In this document: piece by piece, positions 1 to 8,922 of the stretch
How the letters are laid out: each line of letters opens with the position of its first letter
Position numbering within the stretch: position 1 is the first letter of the stretch
DNA from: Candidatus Babeliales bacterium
Lineage (GTDB): Bacteria; Babelota; Babeliae; Babelales; JABDEC01
DNA length: 64,000 nucleotides
NCBI GenBank assembly: GCA_031292305.1
Contig: JARLHJ010000008.1
Location: 22,070 to 86,069, forward strand
Direction: 5' to 3'
Notes under the pieces: generated by a model
The model's database searches: none
Seen by the model: the letters and a program-made list of their open reading frames with translations, nothing else
Told to the model about the DNA's origin: nothing
Position numbers and translations under genes: made by a program

Positions 1-19
1 GTGATATTGCAGGTTTAAA

Positions 20-55
20 AGAAAAGGGCATATAATCGAATTTGATTATATGCCC
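20..55 (-). terminator. Rho-independent terminator of gyrB
   Basis: A 12-bp perfect stem (26-37 with 44-55, GGGCATATAATC) and a 6-nt loop lie just past the gyrB stop codon. Read on the minus strand, the stem is followed by TTTTC, as expected for an intrinsic terminator. Confidence 0.85.
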
Positions 56-77
56 TCAGGTGTGCTTATAAATAGGT

Positions 78-2531
78 TTAGACGTCTAAATTCTGTACAA
101 ATTGGCCGTTTTCTTCAATAAATGATCGTCTGCCTTCAATATCATCGCCCATTAATGTAGAGAACCATAAGTCAGCTTCAAGAATATCTTCTACTTTAAC
201 TAATAAAAGACTTCTGCTTTTAATGTCCATAGCAGTTTCCCAAAGTTGATCCGGGTTCATTTCTCCAAGACCTTTATAGCGTTGGATATACATATAAGGT
301 TTACTAATGGCATCTATAGCATTAAATACGCTAAGTGCGCCTTTAGTTTCTATTTTTTTATCTTTATCTTTGATTTTAATTATTCCAGGATTGTCTTCTA
401 TTAAGGCTAGCTTTTCTAATTTTTTCATTAGTAAGGCTGCTTCATCAGCACTAAAGAATGATAAAGCAAAATGCCATTCTTTTGTTAATACTTGGAAAGT
501 AATAACGCCTGCTTCTTTTGGTGCAGATATTGGAGCAATATTTGCATTATCAATATCATTTTCGACAATAACTACTGGATTTGGCTTAAAGCTAATATTA
601 TATTTTTTAAAATTAGCACTTAAGCTTTCAATTAATTTCTCAACACCATCTTCAGGCTTCCATGGATTCTTTCTTAAGAACGAAAGTAAAGCATGACCTA
701 ATTCAGGTGCAATTTTAAAATTCTTCCATATAAGTTCTTTTAAGCTTTCTTCATAAGCTAATAATTCATTAAGTAAATTGGTCCATTGAGACTCTTCAAG
801 AGGCTTATCATTTATTATAAGTTCTATGTTTTCTCTTGCCCAATCAAATGTGAACATTTTTAAAGCTTTTTCATCTTTTAAATATTGTTCTTTTCTGCCA
901 ATTTTAGCTTTATATAATGGTGGTTGTGCAATATATAAATATCCATTATCAACTATAGGCTTCATGTATCTAAAGAAGAAAGTTAATAATAATGTTTGTA
1001 TATGTGATCCATCAACGTCAGCATCTGACATTAAAATAATCTTATGATAACGCGCTTTTGCAGCATCGCATTCTTCGCCAATTCCGCAGCCAACAGCTGC
1101 AATCATGGCCTTAATTTCTTCATTGCCAAGCATTTTATCAAGACGTGCTTTTTCAACGTTTAAGATTTTACCTTTTAACGGTAATATTGCTTGCGTGTCT
1201 CTATCGCGTGCTTGTTTTGCTGAACCACCTGCAGATTCACCCTCAACTATGAATAACTCAGTGTCTGCTGGAATTTCACTAGAACAGTCCGCTAATTTAC
1301 CAGGAAGAACTGTTGATTCTAAAACTGTTTTTCTGCGGGAAATGTCTCTAGCTTTTTTAGCAGCTTCTCTGGCCTGTTTTGCAATTTCAGCTTTTTGTAA
1401 AACTTTTTTTGCAATTGCAGGGTTTTCTTCAAAGAATGTATCTAAGTATCCAAAAGTCCAAGAGTCAACTATCCCTTTTACTTCACTGTTGCCTAATTTG
1501 CCTTTGGTCTGACCTTCAAATTGAGGTTCCGGAACTTTTATATTTATAACAGCAACAAGGCCTTCTCTTACATCTTCAGATGAAAAGCCTTCTTGATCTT
1601 CTTTAATGAATTTCATTGCAAGAGCACGTTTATTACATGCTTTTGTTAGCGCAGATTTAAAACCTGCAACATGTGTTCCGCCCTCAGCAGTATTTATATT
1701 GTTTACAAAGGAATATAATTGTTCTCCATAGCCATCATTATATTGTAACGCTATTTCTAGCATGTACTTTTCATCTTCTTTTTCAAAATAGATTACTTCT
1801 GGGAAGATAGCAGTTTTTTTAGAGTTTATATATTCAACGAAAGATTTTATTCCACCTTCAAAGAAGAATTCATGATGCTTGCCTGTGCCTTCTTCTGTAA
1901 TAGATATAGAAAGACCTTTATTTAGAAAGGCAAGTTCACGTAAGCGCGCTGAAAGTGTTTCAAAACTTAGTTTAGTGGTTTCAGTAAAAATTTCAGGATC
2001 TGGTTTAAATCTAACAAAGGTACCGCGTTTATTAGCTTCGCCAACAATTTTTAAGCGACCTTGAGCAAAGCCTTTTTTATAATACTGTTGGTGAATTTTA
2101 CCATCACGATAGATTTCTAATTTTAAATCTTCTGATAAAGCGTTTACAACAGAAATACCAACACCATGAAGTCCGCCTGAGTATTTGTAAGAGTCTTTAT
2201 CGAATTTACCACCTGCGTGAAGTTTTGTTAAAACAACTTCAGCTGCAGAAATTCCTTCTTGTGGATGAATTTCTGTTGGTATACCACGTCCGTTATCTTC
2301 AACAGAACATGAACCATCTTCATAAAGTTTAACATCTACTTTATCACAATAACCCGCTAAAGCTTCATCTACAGAGTTATCCACAACTTCATAAACTAAA
2401 TGATGAAGTCCCTGGGCACCAGTGGAGCCAATATACATGGCAGGGCGTTTTCTAACCGCTTCAAGACCTTCTAGGATCTTAATAGATTCAGCACCGTATT
2501 GACTTGAATTTTTTTTATCTTTGTCCGACAT
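78..2531 (-). CDS. gyrB: DNA gyrase subunit B
   Basis: This is the ATPase subunit of DNA gyrase, which introduces negative supercoils together with GyrA. The N-terminal GHKL ATPase shows EVVDNSVDEALAG, DNGRGIP and GLHGVGISVVNALS. The TOPRIM domain shows EGESAGGSAKQARDR and the metal-binding DADVDGSHI, and the C-terminal block YKGLGEMNP is present. At 817 residues it matches the long form, which carries an extra segment (roughly residues 560-740) between the TOPRIM halves, as in proteobacterial GyrB, rather than the short form of about 640 residues. Start chosen at ATG 2531. It is transcribed alone, divergently from tadA. gyrA is not in the window. Identity is near certain from these motifs. 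Confidence 0.97.
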   Translation of the reverse strand: MSDKDKKNSSQYGAESIKILEGLEAVRKRPAMYIGSTGAQGLHHLVYEVVDNSVDEALAGYCDKVDVKLYEDGSCSVEDNGRGIPTEIHPQEGISAAEVVLTKLHAGGKFDKDSYKYSGGLHGVGISVVNALSEDLKLEIYRDGKIHQQYYKKGFAQGRLKIVGEANKRGTFVRFKPDPEIFTETTKLSFETLSARLRELAFLNKGLSISITEEGTGKHHEFFFEGGIKSFVEYINSKKTAIFPEVIYFEKEDEKYMLEIALQYNDGYGEQLYSFVNNINTAEGGTHVAGFKSALTKACNKRALAMKFIKEDQEGFSSEDVREGLVAVINIKVPEPQFEGQTKGKLGNSEVKGIVDSWTFGYLDTFFEENPAIAKKVLQKAEIAKQAREAAKKARDISRRKTVLESTVLPGKLADCSSEIPADTELFIVEGESAGGSAKQARDRDTQAILPLKGKILNVEKARLDKMLGNEEIKAMIAAVGCGIGEECDAAKARYHKIILMSDADVDGSHIQTLLLTFFFRYMKPIVDNGYLYIAQPPLYKAKIGRKEQYLKDEKALKMFTFDWARENIELIINDKPLEESQWTNLLNELLAYEESLKELIWKNFKIAPELGHALLSFLRKNPWKPEDGVEKLIESLSANFKKYNISFKPNPVVIVENDIDNANIAPISAPKEAGVITFQVLTKEWHFALSFFSADEAALLMKKLEKLALIEDNPGIIKIKDKDKKIETKGALSVFNAIDAISKPYMYIQRYKGLGEMNPDQLWETAMDIKSRSLLLVKVEDILEADLWFSTLMGDDIEGRRSFIEENGQFVQNLDV

Positions 2532-2666
2532 GATTCCTCATCCAAAACTTAATTTTTTACCTATTGCTTGTAATTATTTAAATTTTATTTAATCTTATTA
2601 AAATTATAAAGATTGTTTCATATAATTATATATCACATTAAAATTTTAGCTAATATTTAGTATTCT

Positions 2667-3170
2667 ATGTCATCTTCAGCAAGTGCAAAAAGCAATGATC
2701 TTATTTTTATGCAAAAAGCATTACTTCAGGCGCAAAAAGCGTTTGATAAGAATGAGGTGCCAGTAGGCGCTATTATAGTGGCTCCAGACGGTAAAACAAT
2801 AATTTCTCAAGCATATAACATGGTGGAAACAAAAAACAGCCAGACAGCTCATGCAGAAATTTTGGCTATTGCACGCGCAAATAAAAAATTAAATAGTTGG
2901 CGTCTTGAGGATTGTGTATTATATGTTACCCTAGAACCTTGTTCTATGTGTATGGGATTAATTTTATTAAGTAGAATTAAAACTATATTTTTTGCAACAA
3001 AGTCTAATATTTATGGTTTTAAAGTTGACAACTGTTTTACCTTTGAGTTATATAAATGTCCTATAATAATTAAAGAAGGCCTATGTCAATTTGAATCATC
3101 TGAGCTGTTACGAACATTTTTTAAAACTAAAAGGAATAAACATGAGCAACGAAAGAAAAGATTATCTTAA
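2667..3170 (+). CDS. tadA: tRNA-specific adenosine deaminase
   Basis: This predicted zinc-dependent deaminase converts A34 to inosine in the tRNA-Arg(ACG) wobble position. The cytidine-deaminase fold signature is complete: HAE at residues 62-64 (zinc ligand His and catalytic Glu) and PCSMC at 91-95 (two zinc Cys). The 167-residue length fits TadA. No clear Shine-Dalgarno precedes the ATG at 2667. An internal ATG at 2709 would shorten the N-terminus by 14 residues without touching the domain. Its 3' end overlaps the downstream DksA-like gene by 29 bases, implying co-transcription. A guanine deaminase is a less likely alternative. Confidence 0.88.
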   Translation: MSSSASAKSNDLIFMQKALLQAQKAFDKNEVPVGAIIVAPDGKTIISQAYNMVETKNSQTAHAEILAIARANKKLNSWRLEDCVLYVTLEPCSMCMGLILLSRIKTIFFATKSNIYGFKVDNCFTFELYKCPIIIKEGLCQFESSELLRTFFKTKRNKHEQRKKRLS

Positions 3171-3495
3171 GGATGTTAAAGAAAAACTACTTGCAAGAAA
3201 AATGGAAATTGAAGAAATTTTAATTACACTATCCCAAGAAAAAGAAGATAATGAAGTTAGAGACTTGGGCGACCAGGCACTTTCTGCTATTACAGAAGCT
3301 ATAAACTCTTCTTATCAGAATACTGAAAGCGAAGAATATAATAATATTCTTAAAGCTTTAAGGGCTATTGAAGAAGGTACTTATGGCGTTTGTATAGAAT
3401 GTGGTCAACCTATATCTGAAAAAAGATTAAAGTATTACCCAAATGCTTCTAGATGCTTGGCTTGCCAGGAAATTTTTGAAGGTTCACCTATGTAG
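3142..3495 (+). CDS. dksA: DksA/TraR-family zinc-finger transcription factor
   Basis: This 117-residue protein has an N-terminal coiled coil and a C-terminal C4 zinc finger (CIECGQ and CLACQ). Proteins of this family bind in the RNA polymerase secondary channel and modulate initiation with ppGpp. The coiled-coil tip motif DxxDxA, important for DksA activity, is visible as DLGDQA at residues 41-46. The start at 3142 is chosen because AAGGA sits 8 bases upstream. An in-frame upstream ATG at 3091 lies inside tadA and would add a non-homologous 17 residues. It is shorter than E. coli DksA (151 residues). Whether it acts as DksA or as a TraR-like regulator cannot be decided from sequence alone. 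Confidence 0.8.
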   Translation: MSNERKDYLKDVKEKLLARKMEIEEILITLSQEKEDNEVRDLGDQALSAITEAINSSYQNTESEEYNNILKALRAIEEGTYGVCIECGQPISEKRLKYYPNASRCLACQEIFEGSPM

Positions 3496-3548
3496 CCCCA
3501 GGCTACTTTGATATAAACAGGGTTAATGTAGGCAAAAATATAATCTTT

Positions 3549-3577
3549 TTGACAGATTTGGTTTAATAAAGTAAAAT
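3549..3577 (+). promoter_or_regulatory. Sigma-70-type promoter of rpsI
   Basis: A consensus -35 TTGACA (3549-3554), a 17-bp spacer and -10 TAAAAT (3572-3577) lie upstream of rpsI. Transcription would start near 3584, giving a leader of about 43 nt. Confidence 0.75.
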
Positions 3578-3626
3578 TTTAATAGTTTAAACTTATAAAT
3601 AGGTAAATTTAAGGACTTGTTATCTT

Positions 3627-4064
3627 ATGAAAGCTAACGAAACAGTAACAACTAAAAAGAAAACAACCTCTTCTTCAGTTCCTGCATCTCATGGTGTTGG
3701 ACGTCGTAAAAGTTCAGTAGCTAGAGTATGGCTACGTAAAGGCACTGGAAAGATGATCATTAATGGTAGAAATTTCAGTGAATATTTTGATACTGATATA
3801 GCTCGTGCAGAAGCTACAACTCCATTCAAAGTTTCACAAGAAGCTATGAAGTTTGATGTTGAAGTTAATGTTGGTGGCGGTGGAAAACAATCTCAAGCGG
3901 GTGCTATTAAGTTAGGATTTGCTCGTGCATTAGTTTCTATTTTTGAAAGTTTACGCCCAGTATTAAGAGATTTTGATTTATTAACTGTAGATTCTAGAGT
4001 TAAAGAACGTAAAAAATACGGTCAAAAAGCTGCAAGACGTAAATTCCAATTCGTAAAACGTTAA
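3627..4064 (+). CDS. rpsI: 30S ribosomal protein S9
   Basis: This is a small-subunit ribosomal protein whose C-terminal tail reaches the P-site tRNA. Family blocks seen: GVGRRKSSVARVWLRKG, IINGRNFSEYF, GGGGKQSQAGAIKLG and the basic tail ending FQFVKR. A Thr/Ser/Lys-rich N-terminal extension of about 22 residues precedes the conserved domain (145 residues in all). Unlike most bacteria, rplM (L13) is not directly upstream. The gene has its own promoter and is followed after 20 bases by glmS, probably in one transcript. Confidence 0.97.
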   Translation: MKANETVTTKKKTTSSSVPASHGVGRRKSSVARVWLRKGTGKMIINGRNFSEYFDTDIARAEATTPFKVSQEAMKFDVEVNVGGGGKQSQAGAIKLGFARALVSIFESLRPVLRDFDLLTVDSRVKERKKYGQKAARRKFQFVKR

Positions 4065-4084
4065 TTTTAACGACAAATTAATAG

Positions 4085-5923
4085 ATGTGTGGTGTTGTTG
4101 GATATATTGGAAAATCATATTGTCGTGATTATATAATTCAAGGTTTGTCCAGATTAGAATATCGCGGTTATGATTCATCTGGTATTGCTTGTATTGAACC
4201 TAAAGATAAGAAATTAGTTTTTCTTAAGTCTGAAGGCAGATTGCAAAATTTAATTGAAAAATTTAATGATTTTCCAATTAACGGTTTTGCAGGAATTGGT
4301 CATACACGATGGTCTACGCATGGTATCGTATCACAGCAAAACGCACATCCTCAATTTGATTGTCAAAAAACTATATCTATTGTTCATAATGGTATTATTG
4401 AAAACCACAATGATTTAAGATTAAAGCTTGAATCAGCTGGTCATATATTTAATTCAACTACGGATACAGAAGTTATAGCCCATTTTCTCGAAGACTTACT
4501 TGTCCTGCATAAAGCTCTTATGCCAGCTTTAATTTCATTAATTAAGTGCCTAGAAGGTGCGTATGCATTTGCTTGTTTATTGCAAGATTTTTCAGATCAA
4601 ATAATAGTGGTCAGAAAACGCTCGCCATTATGCATTGGTGTTGGCCAAGATGAAATGTTCATTGCCTCTGATCTATTGGCCTTTTCTGGTCGAACAAATA
4701 AAGTTCTATTTTTGCCTGATGAAAGCTTTGCAATAATAACTAAAGATTTAATTCAGCTTTTTGATTTTAATGGAAATGCATTGCCTATAGATATTAAAGA
4801 AGTAATCACTGATTCTACTTTGAGTCAAATGGGTGCTTATGAATCTTATATGCTCAAAGAAATATATGAGCAAAAGAGCGTAATTAATAAATGCGTTACT
4901 TCTTTTAAAGCTAGTAATATTTGGGATAACCTTGGTGTTACTCCAGAATTTATAAAAAATTTAGATACTATTAATTTAATCGCATGTGGAACCTCCTGGC
5001 ATGCAGCAAAAATAGCTCAATTTTTCTTTGAAAAAATTTGTTTAATTCCTACCCGAGTGTTTCTAGCCTCTGAATTTAGATACATGCCTTTTTTTCCAGA
5101 AACAAAATCTTTATATTTAGCTATTTCTCAGTCAGGTGAGACAGCTGATACCCTAGAGGCTCTTGCATTAGTTAAATCGATGGGTTGTGCTTCTGCAGTT
5201 ATTACAAACGTGGCTTCAAGCTCAATGGTAAGGCAGGCAGATGGATTTTTATTAACCCATGCAGGTCCTGAAATTGCAGTTGCTTCAACAAAGTCTTTTA
5301 CTGCACAACTGACTGCTTTATATTGGCTATGTAATAAAATGGCTTTAGAAAAATCTATCATTACGCAAAAAGAAATGATTGCTAGCGAGGAAGATTTAAG
5401 ATTAGCAGCTGAGATATTAGAAAATTGTATAGAAAATTATAAAATTAAAATCATTACAGATTTAGCTATAAAATATGCTAGTTATAAACATTTTATTTTT
5501 TTAGGCAGGCATATTAGTTACCCATTTGCTTTAGAAGCTGCGCTTAAATTAAAAGAAATTTCTTATATATTTTCACAATGTTATGCAGCCGGTGAATTAA
5601 AGCACGGTCCTATCGCTTTGATTGATTCGCAAACTCCGGTTATTTTATTTTCATGTTTTGATTCTGTAATTTATCAAAAATTGGTTTCTAATGCACAAGA
5701 AGTTAAATCCAGAAATGGACATTTAATAGTTTTTGCGTTTGAGGGTCAAACAGAGTTAATTAAACTTGCAGACACTGTCTTTGTTATTCCACAAATTAAT
5801 CCTTTATTAGCTCCAATAGCTATGACAGGTTTAATGCAATTTTTTGTTTATCAAATTGCTAAAGTTTTGGGTCGTCCAATTGATAGACCTAGGAATTTGG
5901 CCAAATCTGTTACTGTAGAATAA
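4085..5923 (+). CDS. glmS: Glutamine--fructose-6-phosphate aminotransferase (isomerizing)
   Basis: This enzyme makes glucosamine-6-phosphate from fructose-6-phosphate and glutamine, the first step towards UDP-GlcNAc for peptidoglycan and LPS. The N-terminal Ntn glutaminase domain begins MCGVVGYIG with the nucleophile Cys2, followed by RLEYRGYDSSGIA and the GHTRWSTHG block. Two SIS isomerase domains follow (CGTSWHAA, SQSGETADT; LGRHISYPFALEAALKLKE). The C-terminus PRNLAKSVTVE is the canonical GlmS ending. At 612 residues it is full length. No glmS ribozyme is evident in the 20-nt gap from rpsI. Its stop is 2 bp from the stop of the convergent gene at 5926, with no terminator hairpin between. 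Confidence 0.97.
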   Translation: MCGVVGYIGKSYCRDYIIQGLSRLEYRGYDSSGIACIEPKDKKLVFLKSEGRLQNLIEKFNDFPINGFAGIGHTRWSTHGIVSQQNAHPQFDCQKTISIVHNGIIENHNDLRLKLESAGHIFNSTTDTEVIAHFLEDLLVLHKALMPALISLIKCLEGAYAFACLLQDFSDQIIVVRKRSPLCIGVGQDEMFIASDLLAFSGRTNKVLFLPDESFAIITKDLIQLFDFNGNALPIDIKEVITDSTLSQMGAYESYMLKEIYEQKSVINKCVTSFKASNIWDNLGVTPEFIKNLDTINLIACGTSWHAAKIAQFFFEKICLIPTRVFLASEFRYMPFFPETKSLYLAISQSGETADTLEALALVKSMGCASAVITNVASSSMVRQADGFLLTHAGPEIAVASTKSFTAQLTALYWLCNKMALEKSIITQKEMIASEEDLRLAAEILENCIENYKIKIITDLAIKYASYKHFIFLGRHISYPFALEAALKLKEISYIFSQCYAAGELKHGPIALIDSQTPVILFSCFDSVIYQKLVSNAQEVKSRNGHLIVFAFEGQTELIKLADTVFVIPQINPLLAPIAMTGLMQFFVYQIAKVLGRPIDRPRNLAKSVTVE

Positions 5924-5925
5924 AA

Positions 5926-8922
5926 TTATTGTATAAATATTTTTATAGTTATTATAAATAATAATGTTAAAAATGCTGGCCAGAATAAGAATACCATTAA
6001 TTTATCATTTTCTTTTTCTTTAGGTAAAAATACATCCACGTATGCTAAAGCAATAAATAGATAATCTAAGAATATGAAGTATTCTAAGAAAGAAATTGTA
6101 GTTGGAGTAATAGCTGATCTAAAGCTTTGATGTATTAAAATTAATCCAAATAATAATCCTGAATATGCTCCAATTAATCCCATTTCATCAGTTTCTCTAA
6201 TATATTTAAGTGTGAAAATACAGAATAGCGTTAATAATATTATGATCAAAGGTATGAAATAAGTTATAAATATAGGTACAAAATCGCGCTTAAGAAGAAT
6301 ATTTAAAGATAAATTTTTAGGTTTAACAATTTCAGTTTGTTGATTGCCATATTCGTTATCGTATGAAAAGTAGCTTTTTAATATATCAAATTCGACAATT
6401 CTTATATCTTCTCCAAATCCTGGTTTAGATTCAGGGTCTAAGCCTGGATAATCTTTAATATCCGGGATCAATAATATTTTTTTGGTATTATCTACAGGTG
6501 ATAATACAAATTTAAACAATTTAATATCAAAAGGGTATGTAGATTGCAAAGGAGTTTTTTGATAAGCACTTGATTGGCACAACCAACGTGTTGTTTGTAT
6601 GTTATTAACAGTGTTTTTTATTCCTTCATCTAAGTAATAGTATAAACCATCATAAGGCGCAAGGTTAACTACTTCTATGCCAGGATTTACATCTTTTTGA
6701 GTGTCTGTGTTTAATTTTTGCCATAAATATGCTAAAAATGTTCCTCCATCATTAACATTAAGCGATTTAAGATTTATTCCGGCTTTTGTAGTAATAAAAT
6801 TTTCTCCGGAAAAGCGTTGCATCTCTTTTTCTATTAATTGATCTAGCTCTAATCGATTAGTAATTATATTGTTATTTAGTTCTGATCTTGGATAATTATA
6901 ATAAATAAATAATATGCTAATAATGCCAACTAATATAACTAGAGAATAGTAGATAACAAAGTGTTTTATATCATTTCTGTTTAGTAAATAGATCTTTGTT
7001 AAAAACATATATATAAGAATTAAAATTAAACTTAAAATTATTATAAAATAAATGAAGTAAATATATTGCTGGTTATTAAAAATATTAAATTCATCATTTG
7101 GATAAAATACTGCTAAAGTCCAATTTGTAGTGGGTATTGATTCATAAAAAGCCCATTTTTTTTCTTGCGTTTTATTATCTGTGAATTCCATATATCCTGA
7201 ATATCCTTGTATGCCTTTATCTTGAATGATTTCTAGCTTTGGACTTATGTCATCAATTATTGCTTTAAACGTAATATCTTGGGATATTAACTCTTTATTT
7301 GGATGGAAAATTAGATTTCCATTATTAGAAAAGATTAATGAGTTTTTTAACTTGTTTTGGCCCAGTAAAGAAATAATATCTGAAATTGTTGAGTATGAAT
7401 AAAGAATAGAAACAACGCCTTTAATTTTTTGTTTATCTTTGCCATAAAAAGGCATTGTATTCATTATAGTTATTTCATTAGTTATGCCTTTTTCTAAAGT
7501 AGGTTCAAACCACAGATTTTTATCTGTTTCTTTAATAGTTTTGTTAAACCAGTTACTAGCGCTGTAATCATAAACTGTATCAAGCTGGCCTTTATTTACA
7601 GTACCTTCTTTGTTAATATAATATTGCCCAAATAATTTTATATCAGGTTTGTATTCATTTGGTAGGTAAGATATGTATATACCGGCAATATATGGATATT
7701 TATCAAATTTATTTTGTAAGAATTCGGTTATATTAGATTCGGTTAATTTTTCTGTGGTTAAATCTAAAGCAATTGAAGTGTTTAGCGCTTTGATATCGTT
7801 TAAATTTTGTTGCAATAATGAACTAACATGCTCAACTTGAAGTTTGCTTTGAATAAAACTTTGCCCGGTTAATTTAATTTTATTTTCATTGTATTTTTTT
7901 AAATAAAATCCAAATAAAATAAATAGATAACCTAATAAAATTATGATGGCAAGAAACGCAATATTGGTTTTATATTTATATAGTAAATTTAAAATTATAT
8001 TAAAAGCTAAATATATAAAAAAGAACAGTGCCATTAACGTAAATATAAAAATTATAAATAATATATTTTTTAATATTTTATATTTACCTAGTATATCTGC
8101 TTTATTTTCCTCAACAGAAATACCCCATGGAACAATAGTAAGTATGTTTCTACTATTTATAATATCAGTGTCATAAACTTTTATTATATCAGTAGATTCC
8201 AAACCCAATAAGGCGTGGTTAATTGGATTTTTTTCATGTAAATTAAAACTTTCTGTAAAAGCTGAATCTGGATTATATTTTGAAGGGAAAATCACTAAGG
8301 AATTTTTACCAGATTTTTTTGCAACTAGTAGATCACCATTTTTAGTTAATTTATTAAAGTAAGTTTTTATAATTTCTGCAATTTCATTAGTATTAACTTT
8401 AACTAAAATATTACCTACATATTTATTATCTTTATATAAAGGCACCCCAATAAAAAGACTAGGCTGTTTAAAATTGGGCAAATAATCAAAATCAGAGATA
8501 GCCAATTGCGCGGAATTTTTTAATTGATCATTAACCGTAGTCAATAGTGTATTTTTGTAATTTTCATAAATATTAATATCTACAGCTATTTCTTTTTTTA
8601 AACTAAATTTAACTTTTCCATCAGGTAATATAAATAAAACATCAGCGTAATTTGCAAGATGAGTATTTGCAATTGCATTTGGTTCTATAATAAGATTTTG
8701 GTTTTTTGAAATAATATCCACAATATTAGAAATATTATTGGCTAAATAGTTAGTAATATCTTTGGACAAGTTTTGTTGAATATGTTCAAGCTTTTTAAAT
8801 TCTGTATTTAATTCTTTATTTTTAAAATAAAGGTACGAAGAACTACCCAGACCTAAAATTATTGCTGCAGTAGTAGTTATATATAACCAAGCTAATTGTT
8901 TTCTATTTAAAGATTGAATCAT
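5926..8922 (-). CDS. Multidomain receptor: two Cache-like modules plus pentameric ligand-gated ion channel (Pro-loop) module
   Basis: This is a 998-residue membrane protein. Visible order: TM 12-33; first Cache-like periplasmic domain ~35-285; TMs ~287-310 and 320-340; second Cache-like domain ~350-615; TMs ~620-641 and 652-674; a pLGIC-like extracellular domain ~680-878; then four TMs. The last part follows pLGIC topology. TYPFDIKLFKF (795-805) matches the Pro-loop (F/Y-PFD). LLKRD precedes M1 (883-905), which has the conserved internal Pro891. M2 is ~914-932, M3 ~942-965, M4 ~974-996, and the M3-M4 loop is short as in prokaryotes. Asp912-Glu913 at the inner mouth of M2 would favour cations (inference). 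It has no histidine kinase, GGDEF or methyl-accepting domain. It overlaps the upstream binding-protein gene by 4 bp (ATGA). Domain calls are by eye; the channel assignment is my interpretation. Confidence 0.72.
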   Translation of the reverse strand: MIQSLNRKQLAWLYITTTAAIILGLGSSSYLYFKNKELNTEFKKLEHIQQNLSKDITNYLANNISNIVDIISKNQNLIIEPNAIANTHLANYADVLFILPDGKVKFSLKKEIAVDINIYENYKNTLLTTVNDQLKNSAQLAISDFDYLPNFKQPSLFIGVPLYKDNKYVGNILVKVNTNEIAEIIKTYFNKLTKNGDLLVAKKSGKNSLVIFPSKYNPDSAFTESFNLHEKNPINHALLGLESTDIIKVYDTDIINSRNILTIVPWGISVEENKADILGKYKILKNILFIIFIFTLMALFFFIYLAFNIILNLLYKYKTNIAFLAIIILLGYLFILFGFYLKKYNENKIKLTGQSFIQSKLQVEHVSSLLQQNLNDIKALNTSIALDLTTEKLTESNITEFLQNKFDKYPYIAGIYISYLPNEYKPDIKLFGQYYINKEGTVNKGQLDTVYDYSASNWFNKTIKETDKNLWFEPTLEKGITNEITIMNTMPFYGKDKQKIKGVVSILYSYSTISDIISLLGQNKLKNSLIFSNNGNLIFHPNKELISQDITFKAIIDDISPKLEIIQDKGIQGYSGYMEFTDNKTQEKKWAFYESIPTTNWTLAVFYPNDEFNIFNNQQYIYFIYFIIILSLILILIYMFLTKIYLLNRNDIKHFVIYYSLVILVGIISILFIYYNYPRSELNNNIITNRLELDQLIEKEMQRFSGENFITTKAGINLKSLNVNDGGTFLAYLWQKLNTDTQKDVNPGIEVVNLAPYDGLYYYLDEGIKNTVNNIQTTRWLCQSSAYQKTPLQSTYPFDIKLFKFVLSPVDNTKKILLIPDIKDYPGLDPESKPGFGEDIRIVEFDILKSYFSYDNEYGNQQTEIVKPKNLSLNILLKRDFVPIFITYFIPLIIILLTLFCIFTLKYIRETDEMGLIGAYSGLLFGLILIHQSFRSAITPTTISFLEYFIFLDYLFIALAYVDVFLPKEKENDKLMVFLFWPAFLTLLFIITIKIFIQ

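Noticed and set aside
307-2064. Plus-strand reading frames opposite gyrB
   Set aside because: They are shadows of the conserved gyrB coding strand with no RBS or homology.
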